64,000 nucleotides of DNA, taken from the NCBI GenBank assembly GCA_026713925.1, contig JAPONM010000018.1:1-64000 (forward strand), in the 5' to 3' direction. The notes under the pieces are model-generated. The model made no database searches. It was given only the letters and a program-made list of their open reading frames with translations, and had not been told where the DNA came from. Source of the stretch: Gammaproteobacteria bacterium. GTDB taxonomy: Bacteria > Pseudomonadota > Gammaproteobacteria > UBA4575. The translations under genes were made by a program, and so were the position numbers. This document shows positions 54,983 through 64,000 of this stretch, one piece after another (within the stretch, counting starts at the first letter, position 1; the number at the start of each line of letters is the position of its first letter).

Positions 54983-55295
54983 ATCGCGTCAGGTATTTGC
55001 CCGGTTTTGCAGAAGGGTACAAAGAAATCACTCGTTTGCTCAAAAGATCAGGATTCTCGAAAAGGAGACGGGAAGATTTGTATTGATCAAAAATCAGAAT
55101 AAGGGGACAAAAATAGAAAATAATTTGCTCAAAAACATGCACTTGAACAAATTCAGTCCGTCAAGCCAACTACCTTTCTAACCCATGAAATCCCATAATG
55201 GCACACCTCCCGGCCTTGCCACTGCATCAGGGCACGTACTGCGCCAGCCAGCATGTCTTACCAAGTGTTGCTGCAGCCCCTTGAAGTGGCGGCTG
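54983..55295. other. Intergenic stretch, no gene seen
   Basis: 313 bp between a plus- and a minus-strand gene. AT-rich near 55070-55140. I see no convincing hairpin, repeat or coding sequence. Confidence 0.5.
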
Positions 55296-55901
55296 TCAAC
55301 GGGGTGGACAGTGTCCGTATAACGCGATACGGATCTTCTGGCGTAATTTCGGAATGATTTTCGATTCAAACCAGCTGTTCCTCTTCAGCCACCTGATATT
55401 CCTTGGCGAAGGGTGAGGAAGCGGAAAATTCCTGGGCCCATACTTTTCCCACTGACGTACCGTTTCTGCAAGCGTGGAACCAGGGTTTGCCAGGTAGTGC
55501 GTATGCGCATAGTGCCCGATGAGCAACACAAGCTGAAGTTCAGGCAACAGACTCAGTAGCTTCCGGTGCCATAATTCTGCGCATTCCTTTCGCGGCGGCA
55601 GATCTCCCGAAGGACCCTTGCCCGGATAGCAAAATCCCATCGGGATGATTGCAATCTTTTGTTCGTCGTAAAATTCGCCTTCATCCAGATCCATCCATTC
55701 CCGTAACCGCTTGCCACTTGCATCATTCCAGGGAATACCGGTTTCGTGCACCTTGATGCCAGGGGCCTGACCCACCACCAGTATCCGTGCATCGTGCCCC
55801 GCCCGTAAGACTGGATTGGCTCCGAATGGCAACTCATGCTCACAGACACGGCACGCCCGGACTTCAGCTAACAACCGGTCCAGCTTTTCAATCATCGACA
55901 T
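55296..55901 (-). CDS. Uracil-DNA glycosylase superfamily protein
   Basis: 201 aa. VRACRVCEHELPFG carries the first conserved Cys pair, ILVVGQAPGIKVHETG is the water-activating motif I, and LPHPSPRNIRW is motif II (HPSxR). The four-Cys iron-sulfur set of family 4 and 5 enzymes is not complete, so this is a smaller UDG-like protein of uncertain base specificity. The next gene, transcribed in the same direction, ends 15 nt upstream of its start. Confidence 0.8.
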   Translation of the reverse strand: MSMIEKLDRLLAEVRACRVCEHELPFGANPVLRAGHDARILVVGQAPGIKVHETGIPWNDASGKRLREWMDLDEGEFYDEQKIAIIPMGFCYPGKGPSGDLPPRKECAELWHRKLLSLLPELQLVLLIGHYAHTHYLANPGSTLAETVRQWEKYGPRNFPLPHPSPRNIRWLKRNSWFESKIIPKLRQKIRIALYGHCPPR

Positions 55902-55916
55902 TGATATACGATGCGT

Positions 55917-56378
55917 CTATTTTTTTATCCGGGATTTATGGCGACGGTTACGTATCTGATAGGCTGTGATTCCCTGCATGAGCTGTGAATACGGGAACCT
56001 GTCCATACCATTGAACTGACGTTCTGCCCTGTCGATAAGTGAGGCGATGTCCTGGACAGTTTGCAAAGGATGTTTCTCAACATGCTCTTGCAAACCCAAC
56101 ATGCCTCCATTTTGAATCTTAATCTCTTCAGTATGTGCCAGTATCTGGCTCGCTTCCATACGCTGCAATGCAAACTTCGCCTTTTTCCGAAATTCTGTGA
56201 GCAAACGGTCACAGCGCTGCAGCTTGATTACGGAAGTGCATGCCACGCCCTCCCGGTCTGCCAGGTTAAAGCGTTGCGCCATACTACAATTGCAAATGCG
56301 TGAGTTCAGTGCTTTTTCAAACACGCACCGGTGCGGATTGATGGAATGGTACGTGGTTTTATACTGGTGCTCATCCAT
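55917..56378 (-). CDS. Cysteine-rich hypothetical, paralogue of the gene at 8098
   Basis: 153 aa. It shares with the protein at 8098-8505 a run of spaced cysteines (HRCVF, ICNCS, VACTS, QRCDR), a helix pair, the KIQNGGMLGL segment and a very basic terminus (RRHKSRIKK). The match covers almost the whole of both proteins. No signal or membrane part. The family is unnamed to me. The four matching cysteines could bind iron-sulfur or zinc. Confidence 0.65.
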   Translation of the reverse strand: MDEHQYKTTYHSINPHRCVFEKALNSRICNCSMAQRFNLADREGVACTSVIKLQRCDRLLTEFRKKAKFALQRMEASQILAHTEEIKIQNGGMLGLQEHVEKHPLQTVQDIASLIDRAERQFNGMDRFPYSQLMQGITAYQIRNRRHKSRIKK

Positions 56379-56824
56379 GTCATGAACATTCTTGGACGTC
56401 TATGGTACCGGCAGATGGTTTATATTTACACAACCTTGGAAAAGTAATTGACCCGAACCATGGCATTGTGCTGTAAGGACACCTGTATGGACCGCGACAC
56501 AGGCCTTGCCGGGCTGGGTCTGGAAGCTGGACCGGAATTCACCCGATCAAAACGGGGGATCGACGCCCCACTCTTCATACATCCGAAAGTAGAGCACATG
56601 TTCTCGCACTCGATTCTGGTCATACTGGATAAACATTGAAGGGCAAAAGAACTGGCGGAAAGACTCGAGGAGTCCAACAGATCACCCCTCGAACCTGGAA
56701 GAAAGAGCTATCTGTCAGGTGGCCCGGCTTCGATCGCAAGGAACAGTGAGGAATACCATGGAGAGAAACTTGTTATGGAAATCAGGTGGCAAACAAACAC
56801 ATCTGCCAGAAATCCCTGAAGGCA
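56379..56824. other. Intergenic stretch, no supported gene
   Basis: About 450 bp. Short open frames occur on both strands, but none has a ribosome site plus protein-like sequence. The basis for expression of the neighbouring minus-strand genes is not clear. Confidence 0.4.
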
Positions 56825-57064
56825 CTACTTTTCCCATTCTCTCAATATCGGTGCATGACGTGGCTCACGCAGTCTCTGCTCGGCCTCGAGTTCATCATTT
56901 GCAAACACCATCTTGATCGCAACCCTGCTGTCATGGCCGAGTTCAGCACGTCGTTCCCGAATGAAACTTTTGGCCTGCCTGAACTCATCATACTTGTCAA
57001 TGCATTCAAGGGCCTTGATGGCCCCGGTAGACCCGGATGTGATTTTATAGATAAAGTAAGGCAT
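56825..57064 (-). CDS. Small conserved hypothetical protein
   Basis: 79 aa, MPYFIYKITSG at the start and a charged helix, YDEFRQAKSFIRERRAEL, then IKMVFANDELEAEQRL and the end APILREWEK. This small family is recurrent in gammaproteobacterial sulfur oxidisers and related groups; function unknown. Soluble, no cofactor motif. It is divergent from the Rieske gene, 55 bp away. Confidence 0.75.
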   Translation of the reverse strand: MPYFIYKITSGSTGAIKALECIDKYDEFRQAKSFIRERRAELGHDSRVAIKMVFANDELEAEQRLREPRHAPILREWEK

Positions 57065-57119
57065 GATTGGCGTTCATTATACGCATTGAGTGTAGCAGCA
57101 ATCCCAAGTCCCGAATTTC

Positions 57120-57449
57120 ATGGGTTCACAGGAAAAATTTTTCGATGTAGCTTCGCTTACCCAGCTTTTACCAGGGAATACCCTGAAAGTGACGATGGCC
57201 CATGGCGACATTCTACTTGCCAATGTCGACGGCAAAATATATGCCGTTGATGATATGTGCACGCATGAAGATTCCTCGCTCTCACTTGGCTGCCTGAAGG
57301 GCGAACTGGTCAGCTGCACGTTACACGGGAGTCGCTTTAACGTGCGCAGTGGTCACCCGATGGAGGAACCCGCAACAGAAGCCTTGCGTCGTTATCCGGT
57401 TCGAATCACAAATGGCCGTATCGAAGTATGCCTGGATAGCATCCAATGA
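57120..57449 (+). CDS. Rieske-type [2Fe-2S] ferredoxin
   Basis: 109-aa single-domain Rieske protein. Ligands C-x-H in MCTHEDSS and C-x2-H in VSCTLHGSRF are spaced normally. It resembles NirD and dioxygenase ferredoxins; no oxygenase is adjacent. The ferredoxin-reductase gene 70 bp downstream in the same direction is a likely electron donor. Confidence 0.88.
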   Translation: MGSQEKFFDVASLTQLLPGNTLKVTMAHGDILLANVDGKIYAVDDMCTHEDSSLSLGCLKGELVSCTLHGSRFNVRSGHPMEEPATEALRRYPVRITNGRIEVCLDSIQ

Positions 57450-57519
57450 CTCACAAGTTGATTTTTACAGATTGCACCCCTATGTTAAGTATACACAGGG
57501 ACCACACCAAGAAAATTGA

Positions 57520-58263
57520 ATGAGCAACTGGACCGAGGGAAAAGTCGTCAGGAACAGATACTGGACGGATGTGCTTTATTCACTGCATATTGAAGCGGAC
57601 ATCGATCCATTCATTGCGGGGCAGTATGGCCGCCTTGGCTTGAACATCGATGACCAGATTGTGGGGCGCCCCTACTCCTTCGTGAATGCCCCGCATGAAA
57701 ACATCTTTGAGTTTTATTCCATCACGGTTGAAAATGGGCCCTTGTCGCCCAGGCTGCGTACCTTGCGCGCATCCGATTCAGTCTGGATCGACAAACGCGT
57801 GAACGGTTTTTTTACCCTGAATGAAGTGCCCGATGGAAGGGATATGTGGATGTTTGCAACCGGTACTGCTCTGGGACCCTTTCTGTCCATACTGAAATCG
57901 GATGAAGTTTGGCAGCGGTTTGAAAACATCGTGCTGGTGCATGCGGTACGCTTTGCCAGGGAGCTTACCTATCAGGATACCATTCGCACGTTCAAGGACA
58001 CCCATCCGGGGCGGTTCCAGATGATTCCTTTTGTAAGCCGGGAGAACACCGACTTTGCCTTGCCGGGGCGTATCCCTGCCACCATCCAGAGCGGCAGGCT
58101 CGAAGAGAAGGCAGGTATTGAATTTGACCCGGTTTATTCACAGACGATGCTGTGCGGAAATCCGGATATGCTTCTCGATACCCGCGATGCGCTTAAAGCA
58201 AAGGGACTAAGGAAAAACTTGCGCCGCAGCCCTGGCCAGATTACTACTGAAAGCTACTGGTAA
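57520..58263 (+). CDS. fpr: Ferredoxin/flavodoxin-NADP+ reductase
   Basis: 247-aa FNR of the bacterial Fpr class. FAD site GRPYSFVNAP (RxYS), NADP site FATGTALGPFLSIL, and the short C-terminal end with aromatic residues (ITTESYW) match the bacterial subclass. It exchanges electrons between NADPH and ferredoxin. Located after the Rieske gene, which may be its partner. Confidence 0.92.
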   Translation: MSNWTEGKVVRNRYWTDVLYSLHIEADIDPFIAGQYGRLGLNIDDQIVGRPYSFVNAPHENIFEFYSITVENGPLSPRLRTLRASDSVWIDKRVNGFFTLNEVPDGRDMWMFATGTALGPFLSILKSDEVWQRFENIVLVHAVRFARELTYQDTIRTFKDTHPGRFQMIPFVSRENTDFALPGRIPATIQSGRLEEKAGIEFDPVYSQTMLCGNPDMLLDTRDALKAKGLRKNLRRSPGQITTESYW

Positions 58264-58272
58264 CCCGATAGT

Positions 58273-59010
58273 TCAATTGCTCAATGTTCGCCCGCCGTCC
58301 ACCGCGATGATCTGCCCGGTGACGTACTCAGCATGATTGATTAAATACAGGGCGGCATCTGCGATGTCCCGAGGCTTGCCTTCCCGCTTCAGGGCCGTAC
58401 GCGAAATGATCTCCTGGTGCAGGGCTTCGTAATGCTCAGCTTCCGGCCACATAATGGCACCAGGAGCAATGCCGTTTACACGCACTCCGGGTGCCAGTTC
58501 CCGTGCCATGGACCGGGTCAGCATTGCCAGCCCCGCCTTGGATATGGAGTACACCGGATAACCCTTCAGTGGACGGCCTGCATGGATATCTACGATATTG
58601 ATGATGCAGCCCTTTGAGGATTCCAGGTAGGGTGCAACGGCCTGGGTAAGGTATAGCGGCGCCTTGAGATTGATCCCGACAAGCTTTTCCCATATGTCTT
58701 CGTTGATTTCACTGATGTCCGTCGGGAAAAAGGATGATGCATTGTTAATAAGCACATCCAGGCGATCGAAGAATGTGGCGGCCTGTGCGGCCAGCGCTGG
58801 TATCTTCGCATACTCCATCAGGTCTCCCTGCAGGGGTACTACCGAACCGGTGCGCTGTGCATTGAGTTCGCCGGCCAGTGACAAGGCGTCATCTTGTGAA
58901 TTGCGGTAATGCAGGATGACACGCATGCCGGACCGATGCAGGTGGCGCACCAGTTCTGCCCCGATGCGCCGTGCACCACCTGTTATCATGACCACCTTGG
59001 AATTTTCCAT
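58273..59010 (-). CDS. Pteridine reductase (FolM/PTR1-like SDR)
   Basis: 245-aa short-chain dehydrogenase. TGGARRIGAELVRHLH is the NADPH site with the Arg pair typical of pteridine reductases; NNASSFFPTD, the YSISKAGLAMLTRSMA catalytic segment and APGAIMWPE follow. It likely reduces dihydrobiopterin- or monapterin-type pterins or folates. It converges with fpr, with a 9-bp gap. Confidence 0.88.
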   Translation of the reverse strand: MENSKVVMITGGARRIGAELVRHLHRSGMRVILHYRNSQDDALSLAGELNAQRTGSVVPLQGDLMEYAKIPALAAQAATFFDRLDVLINNASSFFPTDISEINEDIWEKLVGINLKAPLYLTQAVAPYLESSKGCIINIVDIHAGRPLKGYPVYSISKAGLAMLTRSMARELAPGVRVNGIAPGAIMWPEAEHYEALHQEIISRTALKREGKPRDIADAALYLINHAEYVTGQIIAVDGGRTLSN

Positions 59011-59070
59011 AACGCTTCTTGCTGAAATTGTTTAACCACCAGACTCTAACACCTCACTGCGACATACTGA

Positions 59071-60246
59071 ATGACCCGTTCGACTTTCTTTGAACTGCCC
59101 GCCTCACTGCAGCTACGTACGGAAACATGCCGGGAGCGCATCGGGCAGGAAATCCGTTCACAGGGAGGCAGTATCGGCTTTGACCGGTACATGCAACTGG
59201 TACTCCATGACCGTCGTGTCGGGTATTACCACAGCGAGCTTCCAGTGATCGGGAAGCACGGGGATTTTGTTACAGTCCCCGAGACCTCGGCACACCTTGC
59301 ATACTGCCTGGCTCATGCCTGTGCAGGATTGATACGGGAAGATCCCGGGCGCTGCATTCTGGAGATCGGTGCCGGCAGCGGACAGCTGGCCCTCGATATG
59401 ATCAGGTATCTGGACGCCTGGGAACGGCTCCCCCGGAAATACTACATCCATGAGCCCAGCAGTGCTTTCAAAGCCGTCCAGCGGGAACTGATTGACATGC
59501 ATGCACCAGAAATCATGCCGGTGGCAGAATGGCTGCCGGAGCTGCCTGAAGACCTGGGCAGCACCATCGTTATTGCCAATGAAGTGCTGGATGCGCTGCC
59601 TGTCAAGTGCTTTGCAGTGAATGCACAGGAATTCAGGGAAAGATGTGTGACGCTAACGGAACATGGAGGGTTAGGCTGGTGCCTGCAAAACCCATCTGCT
59701 GAACTGGATGAAGCGCTGGATTGCCTGACGGCAGCATTGCATGAGCCACTTGCCGGGCCATATTGCAGCGAGATCAGCCTTGACCTGGGAAACACCCTTG
59801 CGGACTGGTCGGACTGTTGCGGACAATGCGTCATGTTTTTAATTGATTACGGATATCCATGCAGCGAGTATTACCACCCCCAACGGAGCATGGGGACGTT
59901 GCGCAGCTATTTCAGACACCGGGTATCCGAAGATCCGTTTACCTGCCCTGGACTGCAAGACATAACAGTGGATGTTGACTTTTCTGCATTAGCCCGGGCA
60001 GCTATCCGGTTACACATGAGTGTGCTGTCGTTTGGCTCCCAACGCAATTTCATGCTGGCCAACCGTCTGCTTGACTGGCGACCCTCCGGAAATGACCCAG
60101 CCGGACATGTCGAACAGATCGCACGACTCAAGCAACTCACACTGGGTTCGGCCATTGGCGAGCGCTTTCAGGTCATGGTTCTTGGAAAAGGGATAGACTA
60201 TGGGGCGGACCGGTTCACACTGCGCGACATGCGCGCGCGCTTATAG
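59071..60246 (+). CDS. MidA/NDUFAF7-family SAM-dependent methyltransferase
   Basis: 391 aa. GGSIGFDRYMQLVLHDRRVGYY is the family head (in pieces: FDRYMQLVLHD, GYYHS); the SAM site is ILEIGAGSGQLALDM; VIANEVLDALPVKCF and LIDYGYPCSEYY follow. In eukaryotes NDUFAF7 methylates an arginine of complex I; bacterial substrates are unknown. It ends 14 nt before uppP. Confidence 0.9.
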   Translation: MTRSTFFELPASLQLRTETCRERIGQEIRSQGGSIGFDRYMQLVLHDRRVGYYHSELPVIGKHGDFVTVPETSAHLAYCLAHACAGLIREDPGRCILEIGAGSGQLALDMIRYLDAWERLPRKYYIHEPSSAFKAVQRELIDMHAPEIMPVAEWLPELPEDLGSTIVIANEVLDALPVKCFAVNAQEFRERCVTLTEHGGLGWCLQNPSAELDEALDCLTAALHEPLAGPYCSEISLDLGNTLADWSDCCGQCVMFLIDYGYPCSEYYHPQRSMGTLRSYFRHRVSEDPFTCPGLQDITVDVDFSALARAAIRLHMSVLSFGSQRNFMLANRLLDWRPSGNDPAGHVEQIARLKQLTLGSAIGERFQVMVLGKGIDYGADRFTLRDMRARL

Positions 60247-60260
60247 GCAGCGCCGAACAA

Positions 60261-61052
60261 ATGGAAGTACTGCATGCATTCCTACTGGCAGTAATACAGG
60301 GTATTACTGAATTTCTGCCCATTTCGAGCTCGGCACACCTGGTGCTGCTGCCCATTATCATGCACTGGCAGGACCAGGGACTTGTGATGGATATCGCGGC
60401 ACATCTCGGCAGCCTGCTGGCGGTGCTGGTTTATTTTCGCAATGACCTGCGCAATCTGATCGGCAGAGGATTCACATCCGCAGGTCAAGGCAGAGAAGGC
60501 AGGAGCCTCGCCTGGCTGCTTTTATGGGGCACACTGCCCATACTGATCGTAGCAATTATTGTCCATACCCAGGTAGAACAGTACAGCCGCAATGCGATCG
60601 TGATTGCATTGGCATCCATATTTTTCGGTCTGCTGTTATGGCTTGCAGACTGGCGAGGCAGTCACACACGGGGGACCCGGCAACTGACTACCATGGATGC
60701 CATACTTGTGGGCTTGGCACAGGTCTGTGCCTTGATTCCCGGAGCTTCCCGCTCGGGCGTTACCATGACTGCCGCGATGTGGCTTGGTCTGAAACGGGTA
60801 GAAGCTGCGCGTTTTTCCTTTCTGCTTGCGATCCCGACCATCCTGGCCACCTCCTTGTACGGGGGATATCGCGTTGTGCAGGACGCTACGGCAATACGAT
60901 GGAGTTTCGGACTTGGCGTTTTCGCGTGCTCGGCAGTTGTGACACTACTGTGCATACACTGGTTTTTACAATTCGTGAACCGAATTGGAATCCTGCCATT
61001 CGCGCTATACAGGATCCTGCTGGGTGGAGTGCTGCTCGTTGCGTACTGGTAG
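60261..61052 (+). CDS. uppP: Undecaprenyl-diphosphate phosphatase
   Basis: Recycles the cell-wall lipid carrier by removing a phosphate at the inner membrane. 263 aa, about eight helices. The BacA motifs ITEFLPISSSAHLVL and PGASRSGVTMTA, which hold the catalytic Glu, Ser and Arg, are intact. The ATG at 60261 follows the methyltransferase gene closely; converges with cca. Confidence 0.95.
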   Translation: MEVLHAFLLAVIQGITEFLPISSSAHLVLLPIIMHWQDQGLVMDIAAHLGSLLAVLVYFRNDLRNLIGRGFTSAGQGREGRSLAWLLLWGTLPILIVAIIVHTQVEQYSRNAIVIALASIFFGLLLWLADWRGSHTRGTRQLTTMDAILVGLAQVCALIPGASRSGVTMTAAMWLGLKRVEAARFSFLLAIPTILATSLYGGYRVVQDATAIRWSFGLGVFACSAVVTLLCIHWFLQFVNRIGILPFALYRILLGGVLLVAYW

Positions 61053-61070
61053 TACAGCCTCATGCAGCGG

Positions 61071-62234
61071 TCAGGGCAGGTTTTTCTCGCTTATCATTTC
61101 ATCCAGCAGTTGCAGCCGGGCAAGCTCCAGTCTTTTGGCAATCTCCTGCTTGCCGGTTACATCCCCGGTCCATGGACGCACATCAATGTCTTCAATCCGC
61201 CTGGATGCACGATGCAGCCATTCGGCCTGAGGATAGTCTTTTTTGTCTTTCGCAATTTTATAGATTACCGAAAATATTTTCAGGAGGCTGGTAAAGCGTT
61301 CAGGCTTCCTTTTTCCATCGAGCCTGTGCAACAGGCCAAGCAATCCTTGCGCATCCAGTTCAAATACATCGTGACACGCATGCTGCAGCTTGGCTGTAAG
61401 CTTGAGCAGTTCCCGGCACGAGTTCGACAGGCCTGGCTGGCGGGCCAGAATCGAAACATCCTGACAGGCGGTTTCGTGGTGGTGAAAGTAAAGGCCCCCG
61501 ATCAGGGCCGCAAACCTCACGCAAGGCTCATCCGCCTGCGGTGAAATGCTGTCCAGCGCTGCCAGGGCCAAGACGCGTGCAGACTCGCCTGAAAATGTAT
61601 CTCCAATCCCGTCGTATACCTGTTCTGCAGCATTCAGGCAGTGCAGAACAGAAAAAAACACGCCTGGAGAATGTGTGGCCAGGGCTCGCTGCGTCTCATC
61701 CCATACACGCTCTTTAGCAACGTCCTTCAGTTCCCCGTTCCTGACCATGCCATGCAGCAGTTGCATCGTTTCTTCTGCAATACTGAATCCCTGTCTGGCA
61801 AACCTGGCCGCAAACCGCGCTACCCGCAGTATGCGAAGCGGGTCCTCAGTAAATGCAGCCGAGACATGCCGCAAACGCCTGGCCTTCAAGTCCTGCCGGC
61901 CGCCATGGGGATCGATGACCTCTCCTGACCGGCTTTTTGCCATGGCATTGATAGTGAGGTCACGACGGAGCAAGTCATCCTGCAAACTCACATCCGGTGA
62001 TGCATGAACTTCAAACCCGTAGTAGCCGCGACCTTTTTTTCGTTCAGTGCGGGCCAGGGCATACTCCTCACCCGTATCCGGATGCAGGAACACCGGAAAA
62101 TTCTTGCCGACCTGGCGGTACCCCCGGATCAGCATTTCCTCGGTGCTGGAGCCGACCACGACCCAGTCCCGCTCCCTGACAGGTAACCCCAGGAGTTCAT
62201 CCCGAACCGCTCCGCCAACCAGGTAAACTTCCAT
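61071..62234 (-). CDS. cca: CCA tRNA nucleotidyltransferase (HD motif not evident)
   Basis: Adds or repairs the CCA end of tRNA. 387 aa with the catalytic GGAVRDELLGL and RERDWVVVG, the DLTINAMA segment and the RILRVARFAARF helix. The C-terminal domain is shorter than in E. coli, and where the HD phosphohydrolase motif would lie, the sequence reads GGLYFHHHE, so the phosphatase or 2',3'-cyclic phosphodiesterase function appears lost or changed. Converges with uppP. Confidence 0.92.
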   Translation of the reverse strand: MEVYLVGGAVRDELLGLPVRERDWVVVGSSTEEMLIRGYRQVGKNFPVFLHPDTGEEYALARTERKKGRGYYGFEVHASPDVSLQDDLLRRDLTINAMAKSRSGEVIDPHGGRQDLKARRLRHVSAAFTEDPLRILRVARFAARFARQGFSIAEETMQLLHGMVRNGELKDVAKERVWDETQRALATHSPGVFFSVLHCLNAAEQVYDGIGDTFSGESARVLALAALDSISPQADEPCVRFAALIGGLYFHHHETACQDVSILARQPGLSNSCRELLKLTAKLQHACHDVFELDAQGLLGLLHRLDGKRKPERFTSLLKIFSVIYKIAKDKKDYPQAEWLHRASRRIEDIDVRPWTGDVTGKQEIAKRLELARLQLLDEMISEKNLP

Positions 62235-62267
62235 CGTCAGATCTGGGAATTGTGATAACGTGAATAC

Positions 62268-63323
62268 ATGGTGAAAAATCGCTTCAGGGTGTTGAGTCTG
62301 GCTTTACTGATCTGCCTCTGCACAGGCTGCAGCACGATCGGGTATTACCATCAATCGGTCAGTGGCCACTTGTCATTGATTTCCAAACGCAAACCCATAG
62401 CCGACATCGTAAACGATTCTTCGCGTGACAAAAAACTTATCGAACAATTGGTACTTGCCCAGGAGCTGCGCACGTTTGCAAGTACTCATCTCAAACTGCC
62501 TGAAAATGACAGTTACCGCAGTTACGTCCAACTGGACCGACCCTACGTGGTGTGGAGTGTTTTTGCTGCACCCGAATTCTCAGTCGGGCTGAAAAATTGG
62601 TGCTTCCCGGTGGTTGGCTGCCTGAAGTACCGCGGGTATTTCGACAGGAACGAGGCACATGCCTATGCTGCAAAGCTGGCCGACCTTGGCCTGGACGTGT
62701 ACGTATCAGGTGTACCCGCGTATTCGACCCTGGGCTGGTTTGATGATCCCTTGCTCAGCACCATGCTCAATCGAGGTGAACTCGTAACGGCCACCTATAT
62801 TTTTCACGAACTGGCGCATCAGCAATTTTACCTGAAGGGTGATACCGGATTTAACGAGGCCTTTGCCACGGCTGTCGAGGAACTCGGAGTGAACCTCTGG
62901 CTGCAGCACCGGGGGCAAACGGATGCACGGCTCAGGTATGAGAACTGGCTGACCCAGAAAAAAGTATTTTCGGACCTTGTCAGGCAAACACGACAGGAAT
63001 TCAGGAAACTTTATGCACGGGACCTGCCTGCAGAGGCAATGCGCAGTGAAAAACGAAAAATGATTGCTGACCTCCGCAAGCGTTTCGAAGACCTGGCCCG
63101 ACATAATGACCAGCTCCTCAGGTATCGGAAATGGATGTCGGGTCCACTGAACAACGCTCAGCTGGGTGCCCGCGCCTTATACCGGGACCTGACTCCTGTT
63201 TTCAAACGGCTGTTCCATGCATGCGGCCGCGATTTCACCGGTTTCTATCAGCGCGTAGAAGAAATTTCCGAGCTGTCCAAAGAAAAACGGAAACAAGTGC
63301 TTACATCACACCCGAAGTGCTAG
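62268..63323 (+). CDS. Predicted aminopeptidase-like lipoprotein (COG4324 type)
   Basis: 351 aa. The N-terminus is a lipoprotein signal ending LCLCTGC-like (CLCTGCST). The body has a gluzincin motif FHELAHQQFY near residue 183 and a downstream FNEAFATAVEE that gives the third zinc ligand, characteristic of a predicted family of aminopeptidases. The last ~100 residues form charged helices. Start is ATG 62268; it overlaps the next, convergent gene by 4 nt. Substrate unknown. Confidence 0.82.
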   Translation: MVKNRFRVLSLALLICLCTGCSTIGYYHQSVSGHLSLISKRKPIADIVNDSSRDKKLIEQLVLAQELRTFASTHLKLPENDSYRSYVQLDRPYVVWSVFAAPEFSVGLKNWCFPVVGCLKYRGYFDRNEAHAYAAKLADLGLDVYVSGVPAYSTLGWFDDPLLSTMLNRGELVTATYIFHELAHQQFYLKGDTGFNEAFATAVEELGVNLWLQHRGQTDARLRYENWLTQKKVFSDLVRQTRQEFRKLYARDLPAEAMRSEKRKMIADLRKRFEDLARHNDQLLRYRKWMSGPLNNAQLGARALYRDLTPVFKRLFHACGRDFTGFYQRVEEISELSKEKRKQVLTSHPKC

Positions 63324-64000
63324 CGGGAATGCTTGGCGCGATATGAATCATAGTTTGCCTGCCTAGACTGCTTGCACAGGTAGTCCGGTGCGACCGCTCC
63401 CAGCGGAGTCGGGCAGTGGTCAGTTCCCGGGCAAACACTGTCGGTCTGGAAAGACCGGTAATTATCCATGGAAAACGGTTTCCCGGGCACCAGTTCCAAC
63501 ATGCGTGCCTGCAATCTGGACAGCCACCCTGGCAGACCAACGACTTTCCTCTTGTAGCCACAAACGGATGCGGTGTAGCTCACGAGCTGTTTGAATGTGT
63601 ACTGTTTCGGGCCACACAGGTCTGTCCGGGCTCCATATGCCGTCAGGTCATTCACTGCATCCGCCATGATCCGTACAACATCGCCGACATACACAGGGGC
63701 CAGCTTGACATCCGCACAGGGCAAGGGAAATACTCCTGGAGTCCATTTGAGCAAGGATGCAAAGCGGTTCAGGAAATCGTCCTGGGGTCCGAATATCACC
63801 GAAGGCCTGAAGCTGGTGACGGCAAGGGCGCTGCCCGCTGAGTGCACGTGATTTTCGGCTTCGCCTTTTGTGCGCAAATAAAAACTTTTCGCATCAGGGC
63901 TCGCGTTGAGCGCACTCATATGAAGCAGTCTCGGGATTTTGCAATGGATGCAGGCTGTTATGGTCTTTTGCGCCAGCTCTACGTGAGCAACGTGAAACCC
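63320..64000 (-). CDS. NDUFA9-like NAD-dependent epimerase, 5' part outside window
   Basis: The C-terminal ~226 residues of an extended SDR; the frame runs off the right edge. Seen are FHVAHVELAQKT, LLHMSALNASPDAK, the YLRTKGEAENHV catalytic Tyr-x3-Lys and FRPSVIFGPQDDFLNRF, then PVYVGDVVRIMADAV. This is the pattern of NDUFA9-type proteins (NAD(P)-binding accessory to complex I in mitochondria; role open in bacteria). The Rossmann glycines lie beyond the window. Confidence 0.85.
   Translation of the reverse strand, partial: GFHVAHVELAQKTITACIHCKIPRLLHMSALNASPDAKSFYLRTKGEAENHVHSAGSALAVTSFRPSVIFGPQDDFLNRFASLLKWTPGVFPLPCADVKLAPVYVGDVVRIMADAVNDLTAYGARTDLCGPKQYTFKQLVSYTASVCGYKRKVVGLPGWLSRLQARMLELVPGKPFSMDNYRSFQTDSVCPGTDHCPTPLGAVAPDYLCKQSRQANYDSYRAKHSR

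Overview
The window looks like the chromosome of a sulfur-oxidising gammaproteobacterium. Two complete adenylylsulfate (APS) reductase gene sets lie 0.8 kb apart, and the housekeeping genes (fabA, pepN, trhO, adk, gcvP/gcvT, cca, uppP) have proteobacterial character. A pyrophosphate-type phosphofructokinase and a CbbQ-type ATPase fit an autotrophic or C1-type central metabolism. No rRNA, tRNA or CRISPR array was recognised.

Layout. 0-13 kb: core genes: an AlkB-like start at the edge, fabA, a double-CDGSH protein, pepN, trhO-tatD-bolA, a Nudix enzyme, a sulfurtransferase, a ferredoxin-reductase fusion with a Cys-rich partner, a phosphodiesterase, adk and PPi-PFK. 13.6-21.2 kb: sulfur oxidation, first aprMBA (SOB type, with membrane anchor), then a second aprBA (sulfate-reducer-like ferredoxin subunit, no aprM) followed by a YkgJ-type Cys-cluster protein. 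21-29.3 kb: a lipoprotein, an acetolactate synthase large subunit, orphan cbbQ, and gcvT-gcvP.

29.6-49.4 kb is an accessory island with remnants of IS3 and IS1595 transposases. Its centre is a RiPP (ribosomally made, modified peptide) locus. It holds an NHLM-type export operon (short membrane-fusion protein, C39-peptidase ABC exporter, second ABC protein); a nitrile-hydratase-type leader fused to a class II terpene-cyclase-like domain; an unnamed partner; an 83-aa NHLP precursor whose core is only LCCCW; a second, overlooked 59-aa peptide ending SLCCCGW; and a fused E1-like/YcaO cyclodehydratase. An envelope transport set (MMPL/RND permease, outer-membrane lipoprotein-sorting protein, beta-barrel protein) and an FAD amine-oxidase-like desaturase share the island. 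The inferred scheme is that YcaO converts the cysteines of the CCC-W cores to thiazol(in)es, the C39 exporter removes the leader and exports the product, and the terpene-cyclase-like protein and FAD enzyme may add a lipid or isoprenoid-related step.

49.4-64 kb: a very unusual AlkB hydroxylase fused to a degenerate GlnE-like adenylyltransferase, a decayed YbbN-type thioredoxin pseudogene, a 37-aa membrane protein, a sterol-desaturase-family hydroxylase overlapping a 3-beta-HSD-like dehydrogenase, then core genes (UDG-like, Rieske, ferredoxin reductase, pteridine reductase, MidA-type methyltransferase, uppP, cca, an aminopeptidase-like lipoprotein and a partial NDUFA9-like epimerase).
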